This document shows positions 14,044-23,590 of a DNA stretch of 55,483 nt, piece after piece. Position numbers and translations under genes: made by a program. The notes under the pieces were generated by a model that did no database searches, had not been told where the DNA came from, and was given only the letters and a program-made list of their open reading frames with translations. Source of the DNA: Micavibrio sp. UBA2705 (lineage in GTDB: Bacteria; Pseudomonadota; Alphaproteobacteria; Micavibrionales; Micavibrionaceae); assembly GCA_002354205.1 (NCBI GenBank), contig DELD01000056.1:48510-103992 (forward strand). The letters run 5' to 3'. Numbering within the stretch: the stretch's first letter is position 1; each line of letters starts with the position of its first letter.

Positions 14044-14652
14044 CTATTTAATATTGCTGAAAAACTGTGCGATTAACGGCTCTGCATTTTTTTCTAAATT
14101 AAAGTTTTCAACGTCATTGAGGTATTCGCTAATAATCCCTTTCATATAACAGCGTATAGAAAGGGTAAGAATCTCAGGCGAGGCCGAGGCGGGTAAACGC
14201 CCATCTTTCTTGGCTTTCTCAAAATACCGCGAAAATATTTTTAGGCTGTCCTCTTTCTTTTTATGATGTTTGTCCCAATATTTTTCAAGATCGCCGCTAT
14301 AATGGCAGCCAAACATAAACAGCGCCGCTGCTTGGCGCTTTTTAAGGTCGAGTGTGAAGTCGAGGAGTAATTTAACACATATGTCATGAAGCTGCTGTAA
14401 GGGGTCGTTATGGCTTGTTTCAATATCTTCTAACAAAAGCGCAGCAAGGGGCTGATAAAAACGTTCATGGATAGAATCGAATATTTCGCCTTTATTCTTG
14501 AAATGCCAATATATCGCACCGCGCGTCACATTGGCGCTTTCGGCAATGTCTTCTAAAGATGTATTGGCCACCCCACGCTGCGAGAAATGCGCAACAGCTG
14601 CATCTAATATAGCATCATATGTTTTTTGTGCATCTTCCTTTGTGCGGCGCAT
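14044..14652 (-). CDS. TetR/AcrR-family efflux repressor
   Basis: A 202-residue repressor. The N-terminal helix-turn-helix (about 28-55: TSLEDIAESANVTRGAIYWH, then FKNKGEIF) is typical of AcrR/TtgR regulators, and the C-terminal helical ligand domain fits the AcrR size. It is divergent from, and 130 bp from, a three-gene RND efflux operon, the standard arrangement for a local repressor relieved by hydrophobic drugs. I use the ATG at 14652 (MRRTKEDAQ, after GAGGAA); the longer frame to 14748 would run through the operator. The operator at 14678-14695 lies close to its own start, so autorepression is likely. Confidence 0.92.
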   Translation of the reverse strand: MRRTKEDAQKTYDAILDAAVAHFSQRGVANTSLEDIAESANVTRGAIYWHFKNKGEIFDSIHERFYQPLAALLLEDIETSHNDPLQQLHDICVKLLLDFTLDLKKRQAAALFMFGCHYSGDLEKYWDKHHKKKEDSLKIFSRYFEKAKKDGRLPASASPEILTLSIRCYMKGIISEYLNDVENFNLEKNAEPLIAQFFSNIK

Positions 14653-14671
14653 AATTAATTCCTCAGCAACA

Positions 14672-14700
14672 TTGACAACATACATTCGTGTATGTATAAT
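14672..14700 (+). promoter_or_regulatory. Consensus sigma-70 promoter of the RND efflux operon
   Basis: TTGACA (14672-14677), a 17-bp spacer, TATAAT (14695-14700): a perfect match to the sigma-70 consensus at ideal spacing, 82 bp before the adaptor ATG. Such a strong promoter would need tight repression. Confidence 0.85.
14678..14695. promoter_or_regulatory. AcrR-like operator palindrome in the promoter spacer
   Basis: Perfect inverted repeat ACATACA (14678-14684), TTCG, TGTATGT (14689-14695). The ACATACATT half resembles the known E. coli AcrR operator (TACATACATT...TGTATGTA type). It fills the 17-bp promoter spacer and touches the -10, so bound repressor would block polymerase. Confidence 0.8.
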
Positions 14701-14782
14701 TAATGATATACTGTAATTTTGTATTTGTCCAGTTTCACAAATCATCACATGTTTACTTTAAAGACAACAAAGGTTCAGGGCC

Positions 14783-15931
14783 ATGTATAAACCGCTTCTT
14801 ACTCTTGCCGCTTTAGCTGCCGTTATTGGCGGCGGCGCTTATTATTACCTTCACAGCCATGGCGAAGAAGCTGCCGCGCCAATATCAGCACAAGGCCAGC
14901 AAGCACAGGCCGTGAGTGTTTTAAAGCTTGAGGAGCAAACGGTTTCACTGTCGCGCGCTTTGCCTGGGCGCATAACGCCGTTTAAACAATCACAAGTACG
15001 CCCACAGGTGAACGGCATTATTACGCAGCGCCTATTTGAAGAAGGTGCAAGCGTTGAAAAGGGCCAGCAGCTTTATCAAATAGATGACGCACGTTACAAT
15101 GCGGCTTTGGCAAGCGCGCAGGCTGATTTAAAAAGTGCGCGCTCGAACATTGCTTCGGTAAAGGCGAAAGCATCACGTTACAAAGACCTTGTTAAAATTG
15201 ATGCGGTTAGCCGCCAAGAATATGATGATGTCAAAGCGCAATTTGACCAAGCAAACGCCGCCGTTGATGTCGCGCAGGCCGCTGTTGATGTCGCGCAAGT
15301 GAATTTAGATTACACCAAAGTTTACGCGCCAATTTCAGGGCGCATTGGTCGTTCACTGGTTACCGAAGGCACGCTCGTTACCGCCAACCAAGAAACGCCC
15401 ATGTCGGTCATTACGCAGCTTGATCCGATTTATGTTGATATGCAGCAAGCAAGCGGCGAAGCTATGGCTTTGCAGCAAATGCGCCTAGAAGGACAAGAAG
15501 AAATCGCCGTCACAATATTGTTGGGTGATAAAGACCAAATCGCTTACCCGCATCAAGGCAGTTTAAAATTCTCCGAAGTGACGATTGATGAAACAACAGG
15601 GTCAATTACACTGCGCGCGAAAGTGCCAAATTCTGAAAATGTTTTAATGCCGGGGCTGTTTGTACGCGCCGCGCTGAATATTGGCGAGGTTAATGCATTG
15701 CTTGTGCCGCAGCGCGCCGCCAGTCGTAACCCTGATGGCACATTAAGTGTCTGGGTCGTGGATGGTGATAATAAAGCGCAGCCACGTAATATTGAAGTGA
15801 AAGAAGCCTATCAAGATAGCTGGATTGTCAGTGGCGGCCTAAATGCAGGTGAAACCATCATTATTGAAGGTTATCAGAAAGTCGGTGCAGGGGCGCAGGT
15901 CGCGCCAACACCTTGGCAGCCTAAAAATTAA
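14783..15931 (+). CDS. RND efflux periplasmic adaptor (AcrA/MexA family)
   Basis: A 382-residue membrane fusion protein, first gene of the operon. The N-terminal hydrophobic segment (about 4-22) exports and probably anchors it; there is no lipobox. The adaptor domains follow in order: first lipoyl half (QVRPQVNGIITQRLFEEGASVEKGQ near 72-96), alpha-helical hairpin (about 105-165), second lipoyl half (VYAPISGRIGRSLVTEG near 182-198), beta-barrel and membrane-proximal domain. Length matches AcrA (397) and MexA (383). It links the inner-membrane transporter to the outer-membrane channel encoded next. Controlled by the promoter/operator at 14672-14700. Confidence 0.93.
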   Translation: MYKPLLTLAALAAVIGGGAYYYLHSHGEEAAAPISAQGQQAQAVSVLKLEEQTVSLSRALPGRITPFKQSQVRPQVNGIITQRLFEEGASVEKGQQLYQIDDARYNAALASAQADLKSARSNIASVKAKASRYKDLVKIDAVSRQEYDDVKAQFDQANAAVDVAQAAVDVAQVNLDYTKVYAPISGRIGRSLVTEGTLVTANQETPMSVITQLDPIYVDMQQASGEAMALQQMRLEGQEEIAVTILLGDKDQIAYPHQGSLKFSEVTIDETTGSITLRAKVPNSENVLMPGLFVRAALNIGEVNALLVPQRAASRNPDGTLSVWVVDGDNKAQPRNIEVKEAYQDSWIVSGGLNAGETIIIEGYQKVGAGAQVAPTPWQPKN

Positions 15932-15991
15932 TAACAACATAACATGAAAGCCTGCGCAAGAAGTCGCGCAAAGCATAAAGAGAGAATAAAC

Positions 15992-18900
15992 ATGGCACGC
16001 TTTTTTATTGACCGTCCCGTCTTTGCTTGGGTCCTTGCGATTATTACGATGCTTGCGGGGATCTTGGCTATTCGCAGCTTGCCCATTGAGCAATACCCAA
16101 AAGTTGCGCCGCCCACAGTGGCGATTAGCGCAAGCTATCCGGGCGCTTCTGCCAAAACGGTTGAGAATGCGGTGACACAGGTCATTGAACAGCGCTTGAG
16201 CGGTATTGATCATTTAAGATATTTCAGCTCCAGCAGTGCCGATGGTACAATGAATATTACTCTGACCTTTGAACCTGAAGCCGATGCTGATACAGCGCAG
16301 GTGCAGACGCAAAATAAAGTGCAGGGCGCAGTGCCGCTCCTCCCTCAAGAAGTACAGCAGTTAGGGGTTACGGTTACAAAGTCTAATGACACGTTCTTAC
16401 TTGTTGTCGGCCTTTATGCTGATGGCGATACCCTCACGCAGGGCGACTTAAGTGATATTTTGGTTTCCGATTTCAGAGATCCTCTTTCGCGTGTTAATGG
16501 TGTCGGCAGCGTCACCGTATTTGGCGCGCAGCACGCAATGCGTATCTGGTTAGATCCTGCAAAATTATATAGCTATAATATGACCCCGATAGATGTGCAA
16601 TCTGCCATTCAGGTACAAAATACCGATGTCTCAGCAGGGCAACTTGGCGGTATGCCGGCGATTCAGGGGCAGCAAATTAATGCTACCATTACTGCGCAAT
16701 CACGCCTGCAAACAGCAGAAGATTTTCAAAATATTATTCTGCGCGTTAATGAAGATGGCTCGCAAATACGTTTAAAGCAGGTCGCAAAGGTTGAATTAGG
16801 CTCAGAATCTTATGATCGCATAGTCCGTTACAAACGCAAACCTGCCAGCGGTATCGCCATTAGTTTGGCAACAGGCGCGAACGCCCTGAAAACTGCGGAT
16901 TTGGTCAAAGAACGCGTTGCGGAATTAGAAGAATTTCTCCCCGAAGGCGTCAATGTTATTTACCCTTATGACACAACGCCTTTTGTGGAGTTATCGATTG
17001 AATCGGTCATTCATACACTGATTGAAGCGGTTGTCCTCGTTTTTTTGGTCATGTTGCTGTTTTTACAAAATCTGCGTGCAACGTTAATCCCGACAATCGC
17101 CGTGCCAGTTGTTTTGCTGGGTACATTTGCCATCCTCGCTATGCTTGGCCTAACAATTAACACCCTGACGATGTTTGCGATGGTACTGGCGATTGGCTTG
17201 CTGGTTGATGATGCGATTGTCGTTGTCGAAAATGTTGAGCGGATTATGAGCGAAGAAGGCCTTTCTCCCAAAGAGGCCACGCGTAAATCAATGGATCAAA
17301 TTACAGGTGCATTGATAGGCATTGCAGTTGTGCTTTCAACCGTGTTTATTCCGATGGCGTTTTTCAGCGGCTCAGCGGGCGCGATATATAAGCAGTTCTC
17401 GGTGACGATTGTCGCAGCGATGTCGCTTTCGGTGGCGGTGGCGCTTATTCTCTCGCCGTCCCTATGTGCAACTATTTTAAAACATGAAAAAGACGGAAAG
17501 CGCCGTAAAGACAAAGGGTTTTTTGGAACATTTAACCGCGGCTTTAATAAGGCGCGTGATGGTTATCAGCGCGCGACAAGTTATATTGCGCGCCGCATTA
17601 TCCGCTTCTTCGTTGTTTATTTGATTTTGATTGGCGGCCTTGGCTATGGTTTTATGAACTTGCCAACATCTTTCCTGCCCAATGAAGATCAGGGTTTTTT
17701 GTTTATGATGGTTAACACGCCCGCAGGATCAACATCTGAGCGTACCTTGGAATCTGTAGTGCAGGTCGAAGATTACTTGCTGGCACAGGAAAAAGTTGAG
17801 CATTTATTTACGGTTGTTGGTTTCAGTTTTGCAGGCTCGGCGCAAAATGCGGCCTTTGGCTTTGTTGGCCTGAAAGATTGGGAAGAGCGCAAAGGTGAGG
17901 CAGAAAGCGTCTTTGCGATTTCAGGGCAGGCTATGGGCGCATTCATGCAAATTAAAGATGCCAGCGCATATGCGTTTTTCCCGCCGCCAATACGTGAGCT
18001 GGGTAATGCGTCTGGTTTTGACTTTCAGCTTGTTGACCGCGCAGGACTTGGCCATGAAGCATTAATGGGGGCGCGTAATCAATTGCTTGGCGCAGCGGCG
18101 CAAAACCCATTACTAATGGGCGTGCGCCCCAATGGCCTGAATGACGTACCGCAGTTTAAAATTGATATTGATAATGAAAAAGCCGCCGCAATGGGGGTGT
18201 CGTTAAGCGATATTAATCGTACGCTGCAAATTGCATGGGGATCAAGCTATGTGAATGACTTTGTTGATAAAGGCCGCATTAAAAAAGTTTATATGCAAGG
18301 CGCAACAGATAGCCGTATGATGCCCAAAAACTTGAATGAATGGTATGTGCGCAATAATAAAGGTGAAATGGTGCCTTTTGATGCCTTCGCGACAACCCAG
18401 TGGTCATATGGATCGCCAAAGCTTGAACGTTTTAATGGCAGCGGCTCTGTTAACATTCAAGGCGGCGTTGCAGAAGGCGTGAGCACGGGTGATGGCATGA
18501 ACGAGATTGAAAAAATCGTCGCCAGCCTCCCTGATGGTATTGGCATTGAGTGGTCAGGCATATCCTATGAAGAACGCGCCGCGGGTTCGCAGGCACCAGC
18601 CCTCTACGCATTGTCTATTCTCATCGTTTTCTTGTGTCTGGCTGCGCTTTATGAAAGCTGGGCTGTGCCGCTTGCTGTAATGCTTGTTGTGCCGCTTGGT
18701 ATTTTAGGCGCGGTGATTGCTTCTAACATATTTGGTATGGCGAATGATGTTTATTTCCAAGTTGCCTTATTAACCACGGTTGGGCTATCTGCCAAGAATG
18801 CGATTTTGATTGTTGAATTTGCCAAAGAACTTAAAGAAGAAGGCCATAGTGTGATGGAAGCGGTTGCCACGGCGGCGCGTCTGCGCTTCCGACCGATCAT

Positions 18901-19105
18901 CATGACGTCAATGGCGTTTATCCTTGGCGTAACACCGCTCGCCTTAGCAAGCGGCGCGGGCGCTGCGAGTCAGAACGCTATTGGCATCGCGGTAATGGGT
19001 GGTATGATGGCCGCGACATTTTTGGCGATTTTCTTCGTTCCAATGTTTTATGTCGCCGTTGAAAAAGTCTTCCACAAAGAGCAGCCGCAAGGGGATACAA
19101 AATGA
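15992..19105 (+). CDS. RND efflux transporter (HAE1 family, AcrB/MexB-like)
   Basis: A 1037-residue inner-membrane proton antiporter that starts MARFFIDRPVFAWVLAI, the classic HAE1 N-terminus. Twelve hydrophobic segments flank two large periplasmic loops. The proton-relay aspartates are present in GLLVDDAIVVVEN near 401-413. The C-terminal half carries PLGILGAVIA and GLSAKNAILIVEFA. Length matches AcrB (1049). It exports hydrophobic drugs, bile-like detergents and dyes in characterised relatives; the substrate range here is unknown. The in-frame ATG at 15944 is rejected because AGAGAG precedes 15992 and the family starts there. The stop overlaps the next ATG by 4 bp. Confidence 0.95.
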   Translation: MARFFIDRPVFAWVLAIITMLAGILAIRSLPIEQYPKVAPPTVAISASYPGASAKTVENAVTQVIEQRLSGIDHLRYFSSSSADGTMNITLTFEPEADADTAQVQTQNKVQGAVPLLPQEVQQLGVTVTKSNDTFLLVVGLYADGDTLTQGDLSDILVSDFRDPLSRVNGVGSVTVFGAQHAMRIWLDPAKLYSYNMTPIDVQSAIQVQNTDVSAGQLGGMPAIQGQQINATITAQSRLQTAEDFQNIILRVNEDGSQIRLKQVAKVELGSESYDRIVRYKRKPASGIAISLATGANALKTADLVKERVAELEEFLPEGVNVIYPYDTTPFVELSIESVIHTLIEAVVLVFLVMLLFLQNLRATLIPTIAVPVVLLGTFAILAMLGLTINTLTMFAMVLAIGLLVDDAIVVVENVERIMSEEGLSPKEATRKSMDQITGALIGIAVVLSTVFIPMAFFSGSAGAIYKQFSVTIVAAMSLSVAVALILSPSLCATILKHEKDGKRRKDKGFFGTFNRGFNKARDGYQRATSYIARRIIRFFVVYLILIGGLGYGFMNLPTSFLPNEDQGFLFMMVNTPAGSTSERTLESVVQVEDYLLAQEKVEHLFTVVGFSFAGSAQNAAFGFVGLKDWEERKGEAESVFAISGQAMGAFMQIKDASAYAFFPPPIRELGNASGFDFQLVDRAGLGHEALMGARNQLLGAAAQNPLLMGVRPNGLNDVPQFKIDIDNEKAAAMGVSLSDINRTLQIAWGSSYVNDFVDKGRIKKVYMQGATDSRMMPKNLNEWYVRNNKGEMVPFDAFATTQWSYGSPKLERFNGSGSVNIQGGVAEGVSTGDGMNEIEKIVASLPDGIGIEWSGISYEERAAGSQAPALYALSILIVFLCLAALYESWAVPLAVMLVVPLGILGAVIASNIFGMANDVYFQVALLTTVGLSAKNAILIVEFAKELKEEGHSVMEAVATAARLRFRPIIMTSMAFILGVTPLALASGAGAASQNAIGIAVMGGMMAATFLAIFFVPMFYVAVEKVFHKEQPQGDTK

Positions 19106-20523
19106 GAAAATCAGTTTTAAAAATTGCGTTGTTATTGAGCGTCAGCACAAGCTTAACTGCGTGTAGTATGATCCCTGATTATTTGCGCCCAGCCGCGCCA
19201 GTTGCGGTAAGCTGGAGTAATGATGCATCATATGAAGCCGCAGAAGGGTTAGCAATTGCGCATAATTTGTCATGGCAGGCTTTTTACCGCGACCCCGCAT
19301 TGCGCCAAGTTGTAAATACGGCGCTGGAACATAATAAAGACTTAAAACTCGCCGCGCTGAGCATCAAAGAGGCGCGCGCATTATATCGCATTGAACGCGC
19401 GGATATTTTGCCCGCGCTTAATGCGAATGCTGGTGCCAATAACCTCGGAACATCCGATGAAAGCAGCGCGACAGGGCGCGCGACAACCACGCAATCTTAC
19501 AGCGCGAATTTAGGCGTGACATCATATGAGCTTGATTTGTTTGGGCGCCTGAGCAGCCAGAATGAAGCGGCGCTTAATGAATACCTTGCCACGCAAGCTG
19601 CGCGCAATGTGGTGCAGAACAGCTTAATTGCGGAAACCGTTAATGCATATTTGCAATTGCTTGCGAATAAAAAACTTCTTAGTCTTACGCAGCAGACGTT
19701 GGATGCGCAGCAGCGTAGCCATGATATTCTCGCCCAGTCTCGTGATAGCGGCATCGCGACGCAATCTGATGTCGCGCGCGCTAAAACAGCCGTCGAAACG
19801 GCGAGAGTAAATTTATTTAAATATCGCCGCTTTGTGCAGCAAAATAAAAACGCGTTGACGCTTTTAATGGGCGTTGCCTATAGCGATGCGCTGATCCCCG
19901 AAGCAAACCTTGCTGACCTTGTCCTGCCTGATAACCTTAATGCGGGCATCCCTGCCGAAGTGCTGATGCTGCGCCCTGATGTTAAGCAGGCGGAATATGC
20001 ATTATTAGCCCGTAACGCCGATATTGGCGCGGCGCGTGCGGCGTTTTTCCCCAGCATATCCCTCACGGGGAGTTATGGTTTTGCCAGTGATGATCTTTCA
20101 AATCTATTTGCCAGCGGCGCTTTTGGGGCATGGAGCTTCATTCCGCAAATCACTTTGCCGATTTTTAAGGCTGGCGAGAACAAAGCGAATTTAGATTTAA
20201 GTAAAATCCGCAAAGAGCAGGCTATTGTTAGCTATGAAAAAACGGTGCAGACCGCTTTTGCCGAGGTTGCGGATGAACTTGCCGCCCGCGCCACATTAAG
20301 CGCACAGCTTGATGCGCAATACCGCTTAGTTGAAGCCGCGCAAAGCGTTTATGATATATCTAATGCACGTTACAAATCTGGCATTGATAGCTTTTTAAGC
20401 GTCCTTGATGCGCAGCGCGAATTATACGCCTACCAGCAAAGCGCCATTGAATTAGAACGCGCCCGCTTTAGTAATCTGGTTGATTTATACAAAGTCCTTG
20501 GCGGCGGCAGTGGCGGTAAATAA
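19102..20523 (+). CDS. Outer-membrane efflux lipoprotein (OprM/NodT family)
   Basis: A 473-residue outer-membrane channel. Signal peptide with lipobox LTAC, lipidated Cys21, then the family-typical SMIPDYLRPAAPVA. Two OEP (TolC-like) repeats follow, each with the alpha-helical coiled coil and beta-strand segments; SYELDLFGRLSSQNEAAL near 133-150 and the MLRPDVKQAE segment near 290 are family signatures. It completes the tripartite pump and is translationally coupled to the transporter by an ATGA overlap. Length matches OprM (485). No terminator is evident after the stop. Confidence 0.94.
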   Translation: MRKSVLKIALLLSVSTSLTACSMIPDYLRPAAPVAVSWSNDASYEAAEGLAIAHNLSWQAFYRDPALRQVVNTALEHNKDLKLAALSIKEARALYRIERADILPALNANAGANNLGTSDESSATGRATTTQSYSANLGVTSYELDLFGRLSSQNEAALNEYLATQAARNVVQNSLIAETVNAYLQLLANKKLLSLTQQTLDAQQRSHDILAQSRDSGIATQSDVARAKTAVETARVNLFKYRRFVQQNKNALTLLMGVAYSDALIPEANLADLVLPDNLNAGIPAEVLMLRPDVKQAEYALLARNADIGAARAAFFPSISLTGSYGFASDDLSNLFASGAFGAWSFIPQITLPIFKAGENKANLDLSKIRKEQAIVSYEKTVQTAFAEVADELAARATLSAQLDAQYRLVEAAQSVYDISNARYKSGIDSFLSVLDAQRELYAYQQSAIELERARFSNLVDLYKVLGGGSGGK

Positions 20524-20634
20524 ACAGGCTATGTTGTTATATGCGTGGCGTGACAAACACATTGTTTTCAAGCGCATAATCATGTACATATTCAAACAGG
20601 ATAAAATGTTTAATTACAAATAAATGTAGCCGCC

Positions 20635-21594
20635 ATGAACGCCGAAGAACATATCGCTGTTGTTATTCCTTGTTATAAGGTGATAGACCATATTGAAAAA
20701 GTTATCGCATCCATCCCTGCATGTGTGAAGTCAATTTATGTTATTGATGATAGCTGCCCCGATGGTAGCGGCGACCATGTCCGTAAAACAGTTAAAGACC
20801 AACGTGTGATTATCCTTAAACATGAAGTGAACCAAGGCGTTGGCGGAGCGGTGGTCACGGGCTATAAAAAGGCCCTTGAAGATAAAGTGGACATCGTGGT
20901 TAAGATTGATGGCGATGGTCAAATGAACCCTGAGCTTATCCCTGATTTTATAGCCCCAATTATTGACGGCAGAGCCGATTACACTAAAGGCAACCGCTTT
21001 TACCGCGTGGAAGACGTCGTTGACATGCCATTTATGCGCGTTTTCGGTAATTCAATGTTGAGTTTCCTGACTAAATTATCAAGCGGCTATTGGTCTTTAT
21101 TTGACCCAACAAATGGTTATACCGCAATCCACCGCAAAGCGTTAGGCGCCTTACCCCTTGACAAGCTATCAAAGAACTATTTCTTTGAAAGCGATATGCT
21201 ATTTCGCTTGAATACTATTCGCGCTGTTGTTTATGATCTGCCGATGAAGGCGATTTATGAAGATGAAACCAGTAATCTGAAAATATCCAAAATCCTGTTT
21301 CCGTTTTTAAGGGGCCATATCAAGAATTTCTCGAAACGCGTTTTTTATAATTATTTCTTGCGGGATTTCAGCTTAGCATCAATTGAATTACTGCTTGGTG
21401 TGCCTTTGTTGATCTTTGGCATTGTTTTTGGTGTTGTTCAGTGGTTTAGTTCGCTTTCTAGCGGCGTTGAGGCGAGTGCAGGCACGGTGATGCTCAGCGC
21501 GCTGCCAATTATCCTTGGCATGCAATTTATATTGTCATTCTTGCAATATGATATTTATGCAACGCCGCGTGAGCCGTTAAAAAAGAAGCTTTAA
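20635..21594 (+). CDS. GT2-family glycosyltransferase with membrane C-terminus
   Basis: A 319-residue glycosyltransferase of the dolichol-phosphate mannosyltransferase-like GT2 group. The GT-A domain spans about 1-230: VVIPCYKV at 9-16, IDDSCPDGS near 38, KHEVNQGVGGAVVTGY near 62, and the DGDGQM metal motif near 97. Two hydrophobic segments near 250-272 and 285-305 anchor it. Such enzymes transfer a sugar from a nucleotide donor to polyprenyl phosphate at the inner face of the membrane. A small DMT-family transporter that could flip the product is encoded convergently next door. The ribosome binding site is weak. Confidence 0.88.
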   Translation: MNAEEHIAVVIPCYKVIDHIEKVIASIPACVKSIYVIDDSCPDGSGDHVRKTVKDQRVIILKHEVNQGVGGAVVTGYKKALEDKVDIVVKIDGDGQMNPELIPDFIAPIIDGRADYTKGNRFYRVEDVVDMPFMRVFGNSMLSFLTKLSSGYWSLFDPTNGYTAIHRKALGALPLDKLSKNYFFESDMLFRLNTIRAVVYDLPMKAIYEDETSNLKISKILFPFLRGHIKNFSKRVFYNYFLRDFSLASIELLLGVPLLIFGIVFGVVQWFSSLSSGVEASAGTVMLSALPIILGMQFILSFLQYDIYATPREPLKKKL

Positions 21595-21605
21595 GCCGCA
21601 CAGTT

Positions 21606-21974
21606 TTAAGAAACCTTCATTGATGCGACAATAATCCCCGCCACAATCAAAACAGCGCCGAGAATTTGGAAAACGCTAATCGCTTCATTGTGAATATACC
21701 ACGCCAAAAACGGCACAATAATAAACGCCAAAGCCGCAAAGGGATAAGCGACAGATAAAGGTGTTTTTTGTAAAACAATCACCCAAAGAATAATCGCGAT
21801 AACATTGAGAATGATTGCGCCGATTAGCCAAATATTAGTAACGAACGCAAAGGTGACATTAAATGATGTAAGTGGCGGCAGCGTCATTGATGCTTTTTTA
21901 AATAGCATCTGCGCCGATGCCGTCAAAACGGAAAAGCTGGATAATATCGCGATTTGTAGCAGCGAAAGTCCCAT
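21606..21974 (-). CDS. Small DMT-superfamily (EamA/ArnE-like) membrane protein
   Basis: A 122-residue protein with four hydrophobic segments filling nearly its whole length and short polar loops, as in SMR and ArnE/ArnF half-transporters. The second half has the FGA/LGAVLIVAGIIV pattern typical of EamA repeats. ArnE/F-type proteins flip undecaprenyl-linked aminoarabinose; the neighbouring GT2 enzyme and two methyltransferases suggest a similar lipid-linked-sugar or glycolipid flippase. Alternatively it is an SMR-type exporter. Its ATG directly follows the stop of the methyltransferase gene (no gap), so they are coupled. It is convergent with the GT2 gene, with 11 bp between. Confidence 0.82.
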   Translation of the reverse strand: MGLSLLQIAILSSFSVLTASAQMLFKKASMTLPPLTSFNVTFAFVTNIWLIGAIILNVIAIILWVIVLQKTPLSVAYPFAALAFIIVPFLAWYIHNEAISVFQILGAVLIVAGIIVASMKVS

Positions 21975-22796
21975 TTATGCACTCTTTCCTTTTTCAAAGA
22001 CGACAACGCAAATATCCTGCGGCAGAATTTTAATCAGCGGCATTGCGCAAAAAATTCCCCAATAGAGTATTTTGCCGAATAGACCATTATACGATGCAGA
22101 GATACGCTCTTTTAACCCGTCTTTTGCGACGCTCGGCAGGGTAAAAGATTCTATTGGGCGCAAGTCTGTATATTTTTGCGTAAATCTTGTCAGGGTTTGC
22201 GGTGAAAAATAACTGACATGCGGCGATGGTAAGCCGACTTGCCACATACGTTCAAACGGGCCGCTATAGCCAAATTTATGTAGCAATTTGGACAGTCTAT
22301 AAAACAAGCCTTTATTGCTTGGCAGGTTAATCACTAATAGCCCGCCTTCTTTTAAATGCGCTTCACATTGTTCTATCGCGCCAATTGGGGCAGGGATGTG
22401 TTCAAACACATCGTTAAAGACAATCATGTCATATTGTTCATCACCCTTCAGCGCATCGGGGAAAAAGCCTTGCGTGATATTATAACCTTTTTCTTGCAGC
22501 GGCAGCGCCATTTCAGAAGGCTCAATCGCGTACATGTTCACGCCTTGGCTTTGCATTGCTTCAATAAACCAGCCTTCTGCGCAGCCAACTTCAAGGCAGC
22601 TAATGTCTTTCAGCGCCTTGTGTTTTTGCAAATGGTCAATCATGAGAGCAAAGTTTTGACGGCGCAGTAATTCAAGCCCGTCAACGCCGCGCCCTGCGCC
22701 AGATTCTAAAGTTGTTTTTTCAAATCCGCATTTGGGGCAGACATAATACCATGCGGATTTCTGCGCCATAACATTTTCACAAACAAAACAATCCAT
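21975..22796 (-). CDS. Class I SAM-dependent methyltransferase with N-terminal zinc ribbon
   Basis: A 273-residue enzyme. The first 25 residues form a C4 zinc ribbon (CFVC at 3-6 and CPKC at 20-23). The Rossmann-like methyltransferase domain has motif I LEVGCAEGWF near 70-79, a post-I acidic residue in AIEPSE near 94, and motif IV-like IVFNDVFEHI near 128-137. This zinc-ribbon plus Methyltransf_11/23 layout is common in polysaccharide and O-antigen loci where sugars are C- or O-methylated. I use the internal ATG (after AAGGG, 5 bp beyond the upstream stop) rather than the longer frame from 22868, which overlaps the previous gene. Confidence 0.87.
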   Translation of the reverse strand: MDCFVCENVMAQKSAWYYVCPKCGFEKTTLESGAGRGVDGLELLRRQNFALMIDHLQKHKALKDISCLEVGCAEGWFIEAMQSQGVNMYAIEPSEMALPLQEKGYNITQGFFPDALKGDEQYDMIVFNDVFEHIPAPIGAIEQCEAHLKEGGLLVINLPSNKGLFYRLSKLLHKFGYSGPFERMWQVGLPSPHVSYFSPQTLTRFTQKYTDLRPIESFTLPSVAKDGLKERISASYNGLFGKILYWGIFCAMPLIKILPQDICVVVFEKGKSA

Positions 22797-22801
22797 CGCC
22801 C

Positions 22802-23515
22802 TTATACCTTTATGTGACAAATATAAAATAAATTGGCATCCATAGAAGGAATGCGCAGAGGGTGCCACGAAGATTTCACATCTTCAAAATAATAGTTAAT
22901 GAAAGACACAAGGTTATTTAATGGGTTCACGTGTTCGCGTGCCATCCAATAATCATAATCTATGCCCGCTTTAATAAAGGCGCTGCGTCCACCAACGCGA
23001 CGGCCTAAGCGCCATGCAAAGCCAGGGTCAGTAGGAAGTATAATTGAAATTACGCCGCCCGGTTTAACCACCCTTGCCCATTCTTGTAATACAAGATGCG
23101 GGTTGAGCAGATGTTCTAAAACATGTGTGCCGATCAGGCGGTCACAAAAATCATCAGGCAAGCTTAATTTGCTGGCATCTTCTTGTTGAAACTTAATCGT
23201 GAAATCATAATCATCCACGTTAATATTTTCTTTCGCTTTGGCGAGCGATTCATCGCTGTAATCGGTAAGATAATATTCTTTAACGCTATGTTTGATGGTT
23301 TTTAAATGCACGCCAGTGCCTGCGCCAACTTCGACCACGCGCTCAAAATGCATATCTGCACCAAAAGGTTTTTCGCACCATTCATGTGATTTATTCATGA
23401 AATAGGCGGCAAGCCCTTGTTCGTAATTTAAACCTTCATAGAGTTGAGACCATTGTTTGTGGTAGTCTTCAAAACTTGGCTCTGGGCGAAGTTTTTTTCT
23501 GGCTTGTTCTTGCAT
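22802..23515 (-). CDS. Class I SAM-dependent methyltransferase
   Basis: A 237-residue methyltransferase. Motif I VVEVGAGTGVHL near 60-71, the acidic YYLTDYSDESL segment near 81-91, and the GTHVLEHLLNPH motif near 129-140 identify the Methyltransf_11 group. There is no membrane segment or signal peptide. Together with the zinc-ribbon methyltransferase immediately downstream it suggests two successive methylations of a surface glycan or lipid intermediate. A 75-bp gap separates it from the polytopic membrane protein gene upstream, so the group may have its own promoter there. The substrate is unknown. Confidence 0.87.
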   Translation of the reverse strand: MQEQARKKLRPEPSFEDYHKQWSQLYEGLNYEQGLAAYFMNKSHEWCEKPFGADMHFERVVEVGAGTGVHLKTIKHSVKEYYLTDYSDESLAKAKENINVDDYDFTIKFQQEDASKLSLPDDFCDRLIGTHVLEHLLNPHLVLQEWARVVKPGGVISIILPTDPGFAWRLGRRVGGRSAFIKAGIDYDYWMAREHVNPLNNLVSFINYYFEDVKSSWHPLRIPSMDANLFYICHIKV

Positions 23516-23590
23516 CTTTACTCTCTTGCACAGGTTTAATCTGTCGCATCATATTTCTTCGGCTTTTCTCCCATAGGAAGCAGCGGTATC

